A stretch of 6,050 nucleotides of DNA from Parcubacteria group bacterium CG11_big_fil_rev_8_21_14_0_20_41_14 (GTDB lineage: Bacteria; Patescibacteriota; Patescibacteriia; UBA2169), in NCBI GenBank assembly GCA_002787075.1, contig PCVT01000202.1:1-6050 (forward strand). The letters are read 5' to 3'. The notes under the pieces are model-generated. The model saw only the letters and a list, made by a program, of their open reading frames with translations, had not been told where the DNA came from and did not search any database. Numbering within the stretch: position 1 is the stretch's first letter; each line of letters opens with the position of its first letter. The position numbers were made by a program, and so were the translations under genes. This document shows, piece after piece, positions 1 through 4,657 of this stretch.

Positions 1-49
1 GGCCCTTTAGCTTTAAAGTCAGCGCCAACTGTTTCCAGCTAGCAAGAAC

Positions 50-78
50 ATTGTACTTGTATTAAAATAAAAAGTCAA
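50..78 (-). promoter_or_regulatory. Sigma70-type promoter firing out of the left edge
   Basis: Read on the minus strand, a TTGACT -35 (73-78) and a TACAAT -10 (50-55) are separated by exactly 17 bp of AT-rich DNA. This is the best-spaced consensus promoter in the window. Transcription would start near position 43 and run leftward, so the gene it serves lies beyond the window. No coding start is visible in the 43 bp that remain. Confidence 0.6.
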
Positions 79-83
79 GGGTT

Positions 84-92
84 TTATCCACA
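84..92 (+). other. Perfect DnaA box (TTATCCACA)
   Basis: The nine bases match the consensus DnaA box exactly. It lies 5 bp upstream of the -35 of the leftward promoter, where bound DnaA could influence transcription. I found no second convincing box nearby, so this is not evidence of a replication origin. A single 9-mer can occur by chance. Confidence 0.35.
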
Positions 93-149
93 ATGGCGGA
101 CGCATCGCCAAAAATGCAAGAAAGGAATTAGAGCAAAACCGGCAGGAAA

Positions 150-187
150 GTGGTGAGTGGGAGTGGTTTTAGGGTGTTGGGGGGAGG
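150..187 (+). other. G-rich tract with GTGG/GGG runs
   Basis: This purine-rich stretch holds GTGG steps at 150, 157 and 163, then GGG, a run of six G and a final GGG. The last four G-runs are separated by 10, 4 and 1 bases, so a G-quadruplex on the plus strand is possible. It lies between the leftward promoter and the gene at 221. Nothing else is seen in the gene-free stretch 93-205. Confidence 0.35.
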
Positions 188-195
188 GAATATCG

Positions 196-211
196 GATAA
201 TTGCGCATAAT
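196..211 (+). promoter_or_regulatory. Possible -10 elements for the gene at 221
   Basis: GATAAT (196-201) and CATAAT (206-211) are both one mismatch from TATAAT. Starting from the second, transcription would begin at about 218-221, at or next to the ATG at 221, giving a leaderless mRNA. That fits the lack of a ribosome binding site there. No convincing -35 lies at the right spacing, so this is tentative. Confidence 0.3.
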
Positions 212-220
212 TTTAACAGT

Positions 221-427
221 ATGGCTAGACAATGTTTTATTTGTAATAAAGAAAAAGGTCATTGCATTAGAATTAATTCAATGGAAGCATATATGCAATT
301 TCGAGTCAAAAAAAGAATAAATAGAGATTTGAGTAATAGTGAATTAAGCACTAATTTTATTTGTCTTGATTGTCGGGAGGATTTAAGAAATGAATTAGAA
401 GAAGAAAGCGGTATAGAGATTGATTAG
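221..427 (+). CDS. Small protein with two CxxC pairs (possible zinc ribbon), unknown function
   Basis: This 68-aa protein has CFIC at residues 5-8 and CLDC at 48-51. Two CxxC pairs about 40 residues apart are the usual layout of a small zinc-binding fold, so structural zinc binding is inferred. The stretch between is basic (RVKKRINRDL) and the C-terminus is very acidic (ELEEESGIEID). No named family is recognised. No Shine-Dalgarno sequence precedes the ATG; a -10-like element ends 9 bp upstream, so the message may be leaderless. The membrane-protein gene at 444 starts 16 bp after the stop, on the same strand and with the same low GC, so the two are probably cotranscribed. Confidence 0.6.
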   Translation: MARQCFICNKEKGHCIRINSMEAYMQFRVKKRINRDLSNSELSTNFICLDCREDLRNELEEESGIEID

Positions 428-443
428 AAAATATTGAGATTTT

Positions 444-1130
444 ATGAGAAAACTATTTGCTATTTTATCAATTTTACTTTTTATAATTCTTATTGTAATT
501 CCTTTTAGTATTACAAATGCTGATGATAATACAAAAAGCACGACTACCACTGAATTTATAAATAAAGAATTTAATGCTTATAAAAAACAACAGCTTATTT
601 CACATAAATTATCTCGTTTTGATGTTCAATCTTCAAATAAAACAAAATATAAAATTGTGATGGATTTTTTAAAAGATATTAGCGAGAGAATAGTTGGAAT
701 TATTTTTTTGATTTCTATTTCTTTTATTATTTGGCATTATTGCTTGCACAATTTTTATATTAAGGCGAGATTCAAAAGAGAAAGAACAGAAAAAAGGGAA
801 AATTTTAAGATTGCGCGCTGTAAAGAAGAAAACACAAAAAATAGAGTTTACGCAGTGGTTTATAATACAAAGAAAGATAAAGATGAAGATAAAAAAGGAA
901 AATATTATCACATAGCAGATGATTATACTTTTAAAGGTCTAGGATATAATTCAGGTGATGATGCCCCGAGAAATAACGACGGATCTTATAATGAAAAAGA
1001 ATTTTCAAAAGAAAATAAAAAATTAGGGTCAAAGATAAAACTATATGACATAAAGCAAGATATTGTGTTTATATTTAGTAGTGCGCAAAAAATGGAAGAG
1101 CTAAAAAAATACATAGGTGATATTCAATGA
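444..1130 (+). CDS. Two-helix membrane protein with lysine-rich cytoplasmic domain, unknown function
   Basis: This 228-aa protein begins with MRK and a long hydrophobic segment (about residues 4-24) ending near ITNADD, which could be a signal peptide or an anchor. Residues 25-80 are polar and predicted to lie outside. A second transmembrane helix covers about 82-102 (IVGIIFLISISFIIW). A strongly basic run follows (KARFKRERTEKR), which by the positive-inside rule puts the C-terminal half in the cytoplasm. That half contains YYHIADDYTFKGLGY (154-168), which resembles short motifs of the form 'K-Y-H-I-x-D-x-x-T-F-x-x-L-G-Y' that I recall from envelope proteins; that likeness is from memory. The DNA is markedly AT-rich. 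No ribosome binding site is visible. It probably forms an operon with the gene at 221. Confidence 0.7.
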   Translation: MRKLFAILSILLFIILIVIPFSITNADDNTKSTTTTEFINKEFNAYKKQQLISHKLSRFDVQSSNKTKYKIVMDFLKDISERIVGIIFLISISFIIWHYCLHNFYIKARFKRERTEKRENFKIARCKEENTKNRVYAVVYNTKKDKDEDKKGKYYHIADDYTFKGLGYNSGDDAPRNNDGSYNEKEFSKENKKLGSKIKLYDIKQDIVFIFSSAQKMEELKKYIGDIQ

Positions 1131-1150
1131 AAGAAAATAAATAGATCGAT

Positions 1151-1185
1151 AAATTATTGGAAGTAATTTTTTAATCATTTTTTTT
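1151..1185 (+). terminator. Weak AT-only hairpin and T-runs after the membrane-protein gene
   Basis: AAATTA (1151-1156) can pair with TAATTT (1164-1169) across a 7-nt loop, followed by T-runs at 1167-1172 and 1178-1185. The stem contains no G-C pairs, so it is poor as an intrinsic terminator. The rest of the 171-bp spacer up to 1301 is AT-rich; I see no well-spaced promoter in it. Confidence 0.2.
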
Positions 1186-1301
1186 TAGAACACTTTAGTA
1201 TCTTCTAATTGCAAGTATTATATTATTCACTTGGAAGTTGCATACGATAGCACAACAGGTAAGAAATCAATACTTTTTATTCCTCTATTTTCTTTGTAGG
1301 T

Positions 1302-2591
1302 ATGTCAACAAATTTCTATAAAATATTCTTGTTTGTATTAGTGCTCGCTTTTGTTCCAGTTGTTGCTAAAGCAACGAGCGGTGCTTGTTCGTGGCACAGC
1401 GGGGTTGACTGTAGTAGGGGGCGGCAGCAAGACGGCACTGTTTATTGCAATGACGGTTGGACGGATAGCATTGTTCTTTATGATTATATGAATAAGTGCG
1501 AATCCAATGTTAATACTGGTTGTTATTATTATTCACCAGAATGCAAATATTTGGATGATATAAATAAGTTTTCTTCTACTAGAGATAAAGCAAAAGTAAA
1601 TTTACAAAAAGAGATTCAATATTATGAAAATATTTTAGATGATATTAGTGACAAGAATAATGATTATTATACTTTTGTAAAACGAACTTTAGATATACTG
1701 TACATAAAGAAAGGTAGGATAGATAAAAACTATATAGATTATATTTGTAATTGTACAAAAATAGATGATGTGTTTTATATATATTCTAGCGATTCGTATA
1801 CTTCGATATCCGAAGTAAATGATAATTTGAGTTCAATTCCTAAAAATGTTGCAGAGGAAGTACTTTGCTCGGTGCCGGGAAAAATATATGATAAAGAACT
1901 TAATAAATGTGTTTGTGATGAGGGCTATAAACAGGATAGCAACGGAGAATGTATTGAAATGAGTTTAATGGAAAAAGATAACTATTGTAAAGCAAAATTT
2001 GGCGAACATAGTATTAGATCATATTTATCTTACCAAGTTGAAGAAATTACAAGTGGTATATGTATATGTGAACAGCCGAATTATGTTTTAAATAATGAAC
2101 GAAATTGGTGTGTAAAAAAATTAAACACTAGTGCGAATATTAATACGAATGATATCTCTACTAAAAAAAATATTATATCCGAAGAAAAAAATCTGATCAC
2201 TAAAATAGACAAAACCCTGTCAAAAAGAGTGAGCGGAAATATTTTGTTGCAGGTGGAAAAGAATGGGGAAGGGTGGTATGTATACCCGGACAACAAAAAG
2301 AAGTATTATTTAGGCAGGCCGGCTGACGCGTTCAGCATTATGAGAAATTTGGGGCTTGGAATCAAACACAGCGAACTTACTGGTTATCTTGTGGTCAAAT
2401 TCCCAAGCCGGCTAGCAGGAAAAATACTGCTTGATGTGGAGCAAAACGGAGAAGCGTATTATGTGAATCCCAAGGACTTGAAGGGCTATTACTTGAACAG
2501 GCCAGCGGACGCGTTCCGAATCATGCGGGAACTAGGGCTTGGCATCACAAACAGCGACATCCGCAAGATTGATGTCGGAGACGCTGAATAA
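1302..2591 (+). CDS. Secreted modular Cys-rich protein with two C-terminal repeats
   Basis: This 429-aa protein has a clear signal peptide (hydrophobic core 8-21, likely cut after AKA at 22-24). Modules follow in order: a Cys-containing segment with GACSWHSGVDC and CNDGW (27-66), a type I recall from many secreted bacterial proteins; an AT-rich, Lys/Asp/Tyr-rich region (about 80-185); two EGF-like cysteine clusters (C189, C203, C205, C217 and C229, C254, C256, C270); a Ser/Asn/Lys linker (273-308); and two tandem repeats of about 52 residues (310-361 and 370-422) sharing the core 'RPADAF-IMR-LGLGI'. It is presumably exported and either attached to the cell surface or released. The repeat is typical of CPR surface proteins, from memory; its function is unknown to me. 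GC content jumps at the first repeat. No anchor or sortase signal is visible. Confidence 0.8.
   Translation: MSTNFYKIFLFVLVLAFVPVVAKATSGACSWHSGVDCSRGRQQDGTVYCNDGWTDSIVLYDYMNKCESNVNTGCYYYSPECKYLDDINKFSSTRDKAKVNLQKEIQYYENILDDISDKNNDYYTFVKRTLDILYIKKGRIDKNYIDYICNCTKIDDVFYIYSSDSYTSISEVNDNLSSIPKNVAEEVLCSVPGKIYDKELNKCVCDEGYKQDSNGECIEMSLMEKDNYCKAKFGEHSIRSYLSYQVEEITSGICICEQPNYVLNNERNWCVKKLNTSANINTNDISTKKNIISEEKNLITKIDKTLSKRVSGNILLQVEKNGEGWYVYPDNKKKYYLGRPADAFSIMRNLGLGIKHSELTGYLVVKFPSRLAGKILLDVEQNGEAYYVNPKDLKGYYLNRPADAFRIMRELGLGITNSDIRKIDVGDAE
2226..2567 (+). repeat. Two tandem copies of the RPADAF/LGLGI repeat domain
   Basis: Repeat 1 (about 2229-2384) and repeat 2 (about 2409-2567) align over their whole length. 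Both read G-[NK]-I-L-L-x-V-E-[KQ]-N-G-E, then Y-Y-L-[GN]-R-P-A-D-A-F-x-I-M-R-x-L-G-L-G-I. They are similar but clearly diverged in DNA, so the duplication is not recent. Fragments of the second copy recur at 3754-3796 and 4400-4443. Confidence 0.8.
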
Positions 2592-2596
2592 AATTT
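2554..2596 (+). repeat. Left copy of 43-bp direct repeat (3' end of secreted-protein gene)
   Basis: These 43 bp hold the last 12 codons and stop of the gene at 1302, plus 5 bp beyond. They match 3754-3796 at 40 of 43 positions, in the same orientation and exactly 1200 bp away. The two copies bracket the three-gene caspase-like operon, as att sites bracket an island inserted into a gene's 3' end. Confidence 0.85.
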
Positions 2597-2624
2597 ATTG
2601 CTAACAGAGCAAAAGTGGTATAAT
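2595..2624 (+). promoter_or_regulatory. Extended -10 promoter of the caspase-like operon
   Basis: A perfect TATAAT (2619-2624) is preceded by TG one base away (TGGTATAAT), which makes an extended -10. The -35 is weaker: TTATTG (2595-2600) with an 18-bp spacer, or TTGCTA (2598-2603) with 15 bp. Transcription would start near 2631, about 16 nt before the first gene. The first bases of the promoter overlap the end of the 43-bp repeat. Confidence 0.65.
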
Positions 2625-2646
2625 ATATAGAGCTAAATCTACAAAA

Positions 2647-2838
2647 ATGCCGCAAGGAAACAAAGAAAAATTTCTTAAAATATACGCCAATTTGCCGCTT
2701 GGAATTCGGCAAGAGATTATTTTGGTTTTGGACGACAAGCGCACTATGACATGGGATGCGGCGTTCGTGGAAGTTGACAATGACACTGAATTAAGCAAAA
2801 TTATTTTAGAAAAATTAGAAAGATTGCAAATTATATGA
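2647..2838 (+). CDS. Small operon protein, first gene of caspase-like operon, unknown function
   Basis: This 63-aa protein carries the signature KFLKIYANLPLGIRQEI followed by VLDDKRTMTWDAAFVEVDNDTELSK. It looks soluble, with no signal peptide, membrane helix or cysteine. I recall similar short proteins (LPLG-R-EI, MTW-AAF-EV) in other CPR genomes, always unnamed; that is memory only. The predicted order is helix, strand, helix, fitting a small helical binding or adaptor protein rather than an enzyme. The ATG lies about 16 nt after the predicted transcription start and has no Shine-Dalgarno sequence. Its stop overlaps the next start by 4 bp (ATGA), so translation of the two is likely coupled. 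Confidence 0.75.
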   Translation: MPQGNKEKFLKIYANLPLGIRQEIILVLDDKRTMTWDAAFVEVDNDTELSKIILEKLERLQII

Positions 2839-3104
2839 GCAATGACAGCAAAAAATCAAAAAAGGAAATTTCAACTGACAAAGAAATCAGAAAGCTTGTC
2901 ATTGCCCGGCTAAAGGTTATTTCTAAGGATACGATTAAATGCATCGGGGATCAAGGGTCGTTCAGCAGAGACGAACTTATTAAACATGTTCAGGATGATG
3001 ACGAAGTTGGACAAACCATGGAGCGAGTTGAAATGGAGTGGCTGCGCGGACTCAAAAGCGGGCTTGTCAGTGTAATATATAACGAACAAGAACTCCATGA
3101 TTGA
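2835..3104 (+). CDS. Small operon protein, partner of the caspase-like gene, unknown function
   Basis: This 89-aa protein has a lysine-rich start, a helix (IRKLVIARLKVI, about 18-29), then CIGDQGSFSRDELIKHVQDD (36-55) and a last helix (VGQTMERVEMEWLRGLKSGL). The pattern 'I-G-x-x-G-S-F-[ST]-[KR]-[DE]-[EQ]-L-I-x-H-V, then D-E-[VI]-G, then E-[MV]-E-[WF]-L-R-x-L-K' is one I recall in small unnamed CPR and archaeal proteins. No enzyme motif, membrane segment or signal peptide is visible. It overlaps the gene before it by 4 bp and the caspase-like gene after it by 8 bp, so all three are probably made together. A stoichiometric role as regulator, inhibitor or substrate-binding partner of the protease is inference. 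Confidence 0.75.
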   Translation: MSNDSKKSKKEISTDKEIRKLVIARLKVISKDTIKCIGDQGSFSRDELIKHVQDDDEVGQTMERVEMEWLRGLKSGLVSVIYNEQELHD

Positions 3105-3741
3105 CATACTAATAACCAGGCCGGAACATGATCCTTTAACAAGGCACTTATCGCATTGGAATAAAAAAGTGAAAGAAGAAGCGCTGAAAAAGGGATACCA
3201 GGTTGCTGATTTACATAAAGAAAAGGCAAATAAAAAGGAATTTGAAGGCAGAATGCGAAAAACAGCGCCTATTTTAGTATTACTCAATGGGCATGGAGAT
3301 ATTTATTCAATTTGCGGGCATGATAACGAAACATTGGTGCGCGCCGGAGAAAACTCGAGCCTTTTAAAGAAATGCATTACTTATGCGGTTGCTTGCTCTT
3401 GCGCAAAAGTATTGGGAGCTGAGGTCTGCGACAAAACAGCCGCTTCATTTATAGGGTATGACGATTATTTTATTTTGAATCTTGATCGGAAATGCCTTGC
3501 CAATCCTTTGCAAGACAGGCGCGCTGAACGGTTTTTGGAACCGTCAAATCGCATCGGGATTTCTTTAATTAAAGGGCATACTTGCAAAGAAGCGTCAAAA
3601 AATTCCAAACAATCTTTTCGTAGGAATATCATAACATTATTGACAAGTTCCAGCGATCCGGAAGCGATTGAAGATGCCAAGGACCTATTTTGGAACATGA
3701 ACCACCAAGTTTGTTTGGGGGATGGAAATGCCTGTCTATAA
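3097..3741 (+). CDS. Caspase-like (clan CD) cysteine peptidase-fold protein
   Basis: This 214-aa protein is a compact caspase/gingipain/CHAT-type fold. It shows an N-terminal strand and long helix (ILITRP, then HLSHWNKKVKEEALKKGY), then the strand ILVLLNGHG with the expected catalytic His66, and after 34 residues the strand TYAVAC with the expected nucleophile Cys100. The downstream SFIGYDD (117-123) is the strand that follows the Cys in this clan. The C-terminus has RRAERFLEPSNRIGISLIKGHT (141-162) and NHQVCLGDGNA (202-212), motifs I recall as conserved in an unnamed CPR/archaeal family. There is no signal peptide, so it should act in the cytoplasm. It overlaps the 89-aa gene by 8 bp. No fused sensor domain or propeptide is present, so activation probably depends on partners. 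Substrates are unknown; peptidase activity is inferred from fold and dyad only. Confidence 0.75.
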   Translation: MIDILITRPEHDPLTRHLSHWNKKVKEEALKKGYQVADLHKEKANKKEFEGRMRKTAPILVLLNGHGDIYSICGHDNETLVRAGENSSLLKKCITYAVACSCAKVLGAEVCDKTAASFIGYDDYFILNLDRKCLANPLQDRRAERFLEPSNRIGISLIKGHTCKEASKNSKQSFRRNIITLLTSSSDPEAIEDAKDLFWNMNHQVCLGDGNACL

Positions 3742-3753
3742 AAAACTATAGCC

Positions 3754-3796
3754 GCGACATCCGCAAAATTGATGTTGGAGATGCTGAATAAAATTT
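3754..3796 (+). repeat. Right copy of 43-bp direct repeat (orphan 3' end of the repeat-domain gene)
   Basis: This copy matches 2554-2596 at 40 of 43 bases, starting at the SD codons of 'ITN|SDIRKIDVGDAE' and running past the stop. The three differences (AAG/AAA, GTC/GTT, GAC/GAT) are all synonymous third-position changes. It lies 12 bp after the stop of the caspase-like gene and has no upstream coding sequence of its own, so it is an orphan gene end. Confidence 0.85.
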
Positions 3797-3809
3797 TGAC
3801 AATCGCATT

Positions 3810-4325
3810 ATGAAACAAACACTAAACAATTTCGCATACATAGATGCCGCCAATTTATATAGAGGCATTAGCCATTTGGGCTGGCAATTGGATTACGCCA
3901 AATTCCGGGTCTGGCTAAAAGAAAAATATAGCGTTGCCCGTGCCTATCTTTTTATCGGCTTGGTGCCAAAATATAATGATTTGTATACTAGTTTACAGGA
4001 AGCTGGATTTACTCTTGTTTTTAAGGAAACTACTTGCGACGGAGAAGGACGGATAAAAGGAAATTGCGATGCGGATTTAGTCCTTAAAACTGTTGTTGAT
4101 TATTATGAAAAGAAGTTTGATAAAGCGATTTTGATTTCAAGCGATGGTGATTATTCTAGCTTGGCTAAATTTCTTAAAGAAAAATGCGTTTTGCGAATAT
4201 TGGTCTCGCCAAGCAACAAATGTTCTTTTCTACTTAGAAAAATTAATATTCCTATTCTATATTTAGAGACACAACGCGGAATTTTGGAAATCAGTCAAAA
4301 AGAAAAAGCCCCCGGCCGGGACTAA
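3810..4325 (+). CDS. NYN-domain (PIN-like, LabA/DUF88-type) ribonuclease
   Basis: This 171-aa protein is essentially one NYN domain. The expected acidic metal-site residues are present: IDAANLY with D12 and N15; KGNCDADL with D87 and D89 after K83; and ISSDGDYSSL with D112 and D114. The order and spacing match NYN/PIN-like nucleases, which cut RNA with divalent metal. The complete acidic set suggests an active enzyme. It is soluble, with no signal peptide. No Shine-Dalgarno sequence precedes the ATG, which starts 13 bp after the orphan 3' repeat. The last codons (KEKAPGRD) and the stop fall inside a GC-rich hairpin, so the tail may be extended relative to relatives. It may be read through from the caspase-like operon or have its own weak promoter; neither is clear. 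Confidence 0.85.
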   Translation: MKQTLNNFAYIDAANLYRGISHLGWQLDYAKFRVWLKEKYSVARAYLFIGLVPKYNDLYTSLQEAGFTLVFKETTCDGEGRIKGNCDADLVLKTVVDYYEKKFDKAILISSDGDYSSLAKFLKEKCVLRILVSPSNKCSFLLRKINIPILYLETQRGILEISQKEKAPGRD

Positions 4326-4354
4326 CCCCGGCAAGGGTCTCTTTCATGGTAATG
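4295..4354 (-). ncRNA. Candidate short minus-strand transcript (about 60 nt)
   Basis: On the minus strand, a promoter (4361-4388) predicts a start near 4354, and a hairpin with a T-run ends near 4297-4303. The transcript would thus be about 55-60 nt, mostly hairpin, antisense to the last codons of the NYN gene. It could instead be a leader: an 18-codon frame, MKETLAGVSPGRGLFLFD, runs from an ATG at 4347 back to 4291. No minus-strand gene follows, so a leader role is hard to support. Confidence 0.3.
4303..4345 (-). terminator. GC-rich hairpin with T-run on the minus strand
   Basis: GCCGGG (4315-4320) pairs with CCCGGC (4327-4332) around a 6-nt loop. The stem extends after a small internal bulge by CCC (4311-4313) with GGG (4335-4337). 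On the minus strand the hairpin is followed by TTTTTCTTTTT, a good intrinsic terminator. On the plus strand only TCTCTTTC follows, so it may weakly end the NYN transcript as well. The NYN stop codon lies in the loop. Confidence 0.55.
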
Positions 4355-4360
4355 TATATC

Positions 4361-4388
4361 ATCATAGCATATTGAGTCAAAAAGTCAA
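4361..4388 (-). promoter_or_regulatory. Minus-strand extended -10 promoter ahead of the hairpin
   Basis: Read on the minus strand, TTGACT (4383-4388) is followed after 16 bp by TATGAT (4361-4366), with a TG one base before it (TGCTATGAT). This is a well-formed extended -10 promoter facing the NYN gene's 3' end. A second AGTCAA (4375-4380, plus strand) duplicates the -35 sequence but is too close to the -10. Confidence 0.45.
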
Positions 4389-4398
4389 TATCACTTAT

Positions 4399-4446
4399 AA
4401 ACAGGCCTATTATGCGCGAACTAGGGCTTGGCATCACAAACAGGCC
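4399..4446 (+). repeat. Chimeric fragment of the RPADAF/LGLGI repeat flanked by AAACAGGCC
   Basis: Bases 4400-4443 match 2496-2554 of the secreted-protein gene except for a net 15-bp in-frame deletion that removes ADAFR. After the deletion, 33 of 35 bases are identical and both changes are synonymous (ATC/ATT, CGG/CGC). AAACAGGCC occurs at both edges (4399-4407 and 4438-4446), 39 bp apart, suggesting microhomology-driven insertion into the Bro-N gene. Confidence 0.7.
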
Positions 4447-4611
4447 AAGGAAATATTGGGATAATTTAAAAAAAAAGTTTATAAATGAAAGATATTTTGA
4501 AGTGTCCGAAAAAATCGGACAGTTGAAATTGCCTGCTCCGGATGGTAAAATGAGAGAAGGAGATAGAATATCCGGAACTTTCCGCAATAAAGAACGCGAA
4601 TGCTTTATAAG

Positions 4612-4641
4612 TTGAAAGGATTGAAGCGGGAAAATCATAAA
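4612..4641 (+). promoter_or_regulatory. Weak possible promoter for pheS
   Basis: TTGAAA (4612-4617) and CATAAA (4636-4641) are 18 bp apart. A start near 4648 would give a 10-nt leader before the pheS ATG. The -10 is two mismatches from consensus, so this is a guess based on position; read-through from upstream is equally possible. Confidence 0.25.
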
Positions 4642-4657
4642 TATCCATGACAATTTT

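Larger units (their letters stand above)
4376..4650 (+). pseudogene. Decayed Bro-N / DinD-like antirepressor gene carrying a repeat fragment
   Basis: Two conserved pieces of the Bro-N/DinD-type phage antirepressor family survive in different frames. In the frame 4376-4615, RPRKYWDNLKKKF and then KIGQLKLPAPDGKMRE match the familiar 'RKYW-x-LKKKL ... QLKL-A-DGK-RETD' core. In the next frame, 4600-4650, MLYKLKGLKREN matches the downstream 'YK-LKGLKRENLRDHM' segment. About 100 residues that should lie between them are missing, and both the usual N-terminus and the rest of the C-terminus are gone, so it cannot make a working protein. The first piece also contains a 44-bp fragment of the secreted-protein repeat (NRPIMRELGLGITN) spliced in frame just before RPRKYW. 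The family match is from memory of these motifs. Confidence 0.65.

Noticed and set aside
84..92. Replication origin
   Set aside because: There is only one DnaA box, with no cluster, no AT-rich unwinding element pattern and no dnaA or dnaN in view.
150..187. MraZ-box-like GTGG repeats
   Set aside because: The spacing (7 then 6 bp) is not the regular repeat expected upstream of mraZ, and the next gene is not mraZ.
2910..3287. Minus-strand open frames opposite the 89-aa and caspase-like genes
   Set aside because: They are shadows of the plus-strand genes, which have overlapping starts, a promoter and recognisable motifs.
3796..3801. Perfect TTGACA -35 box just before the NYN gene
   Set aside because: It is only 8 bp from the ATG, and no -10 lies about 17 bp downstream outside the coding sequence.
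4412..4615. Intact 67-aa gene
   Set aside because: It is a fusion of a repeat fragment and a broken Bro-N core, with the matching downstream part in another frame.
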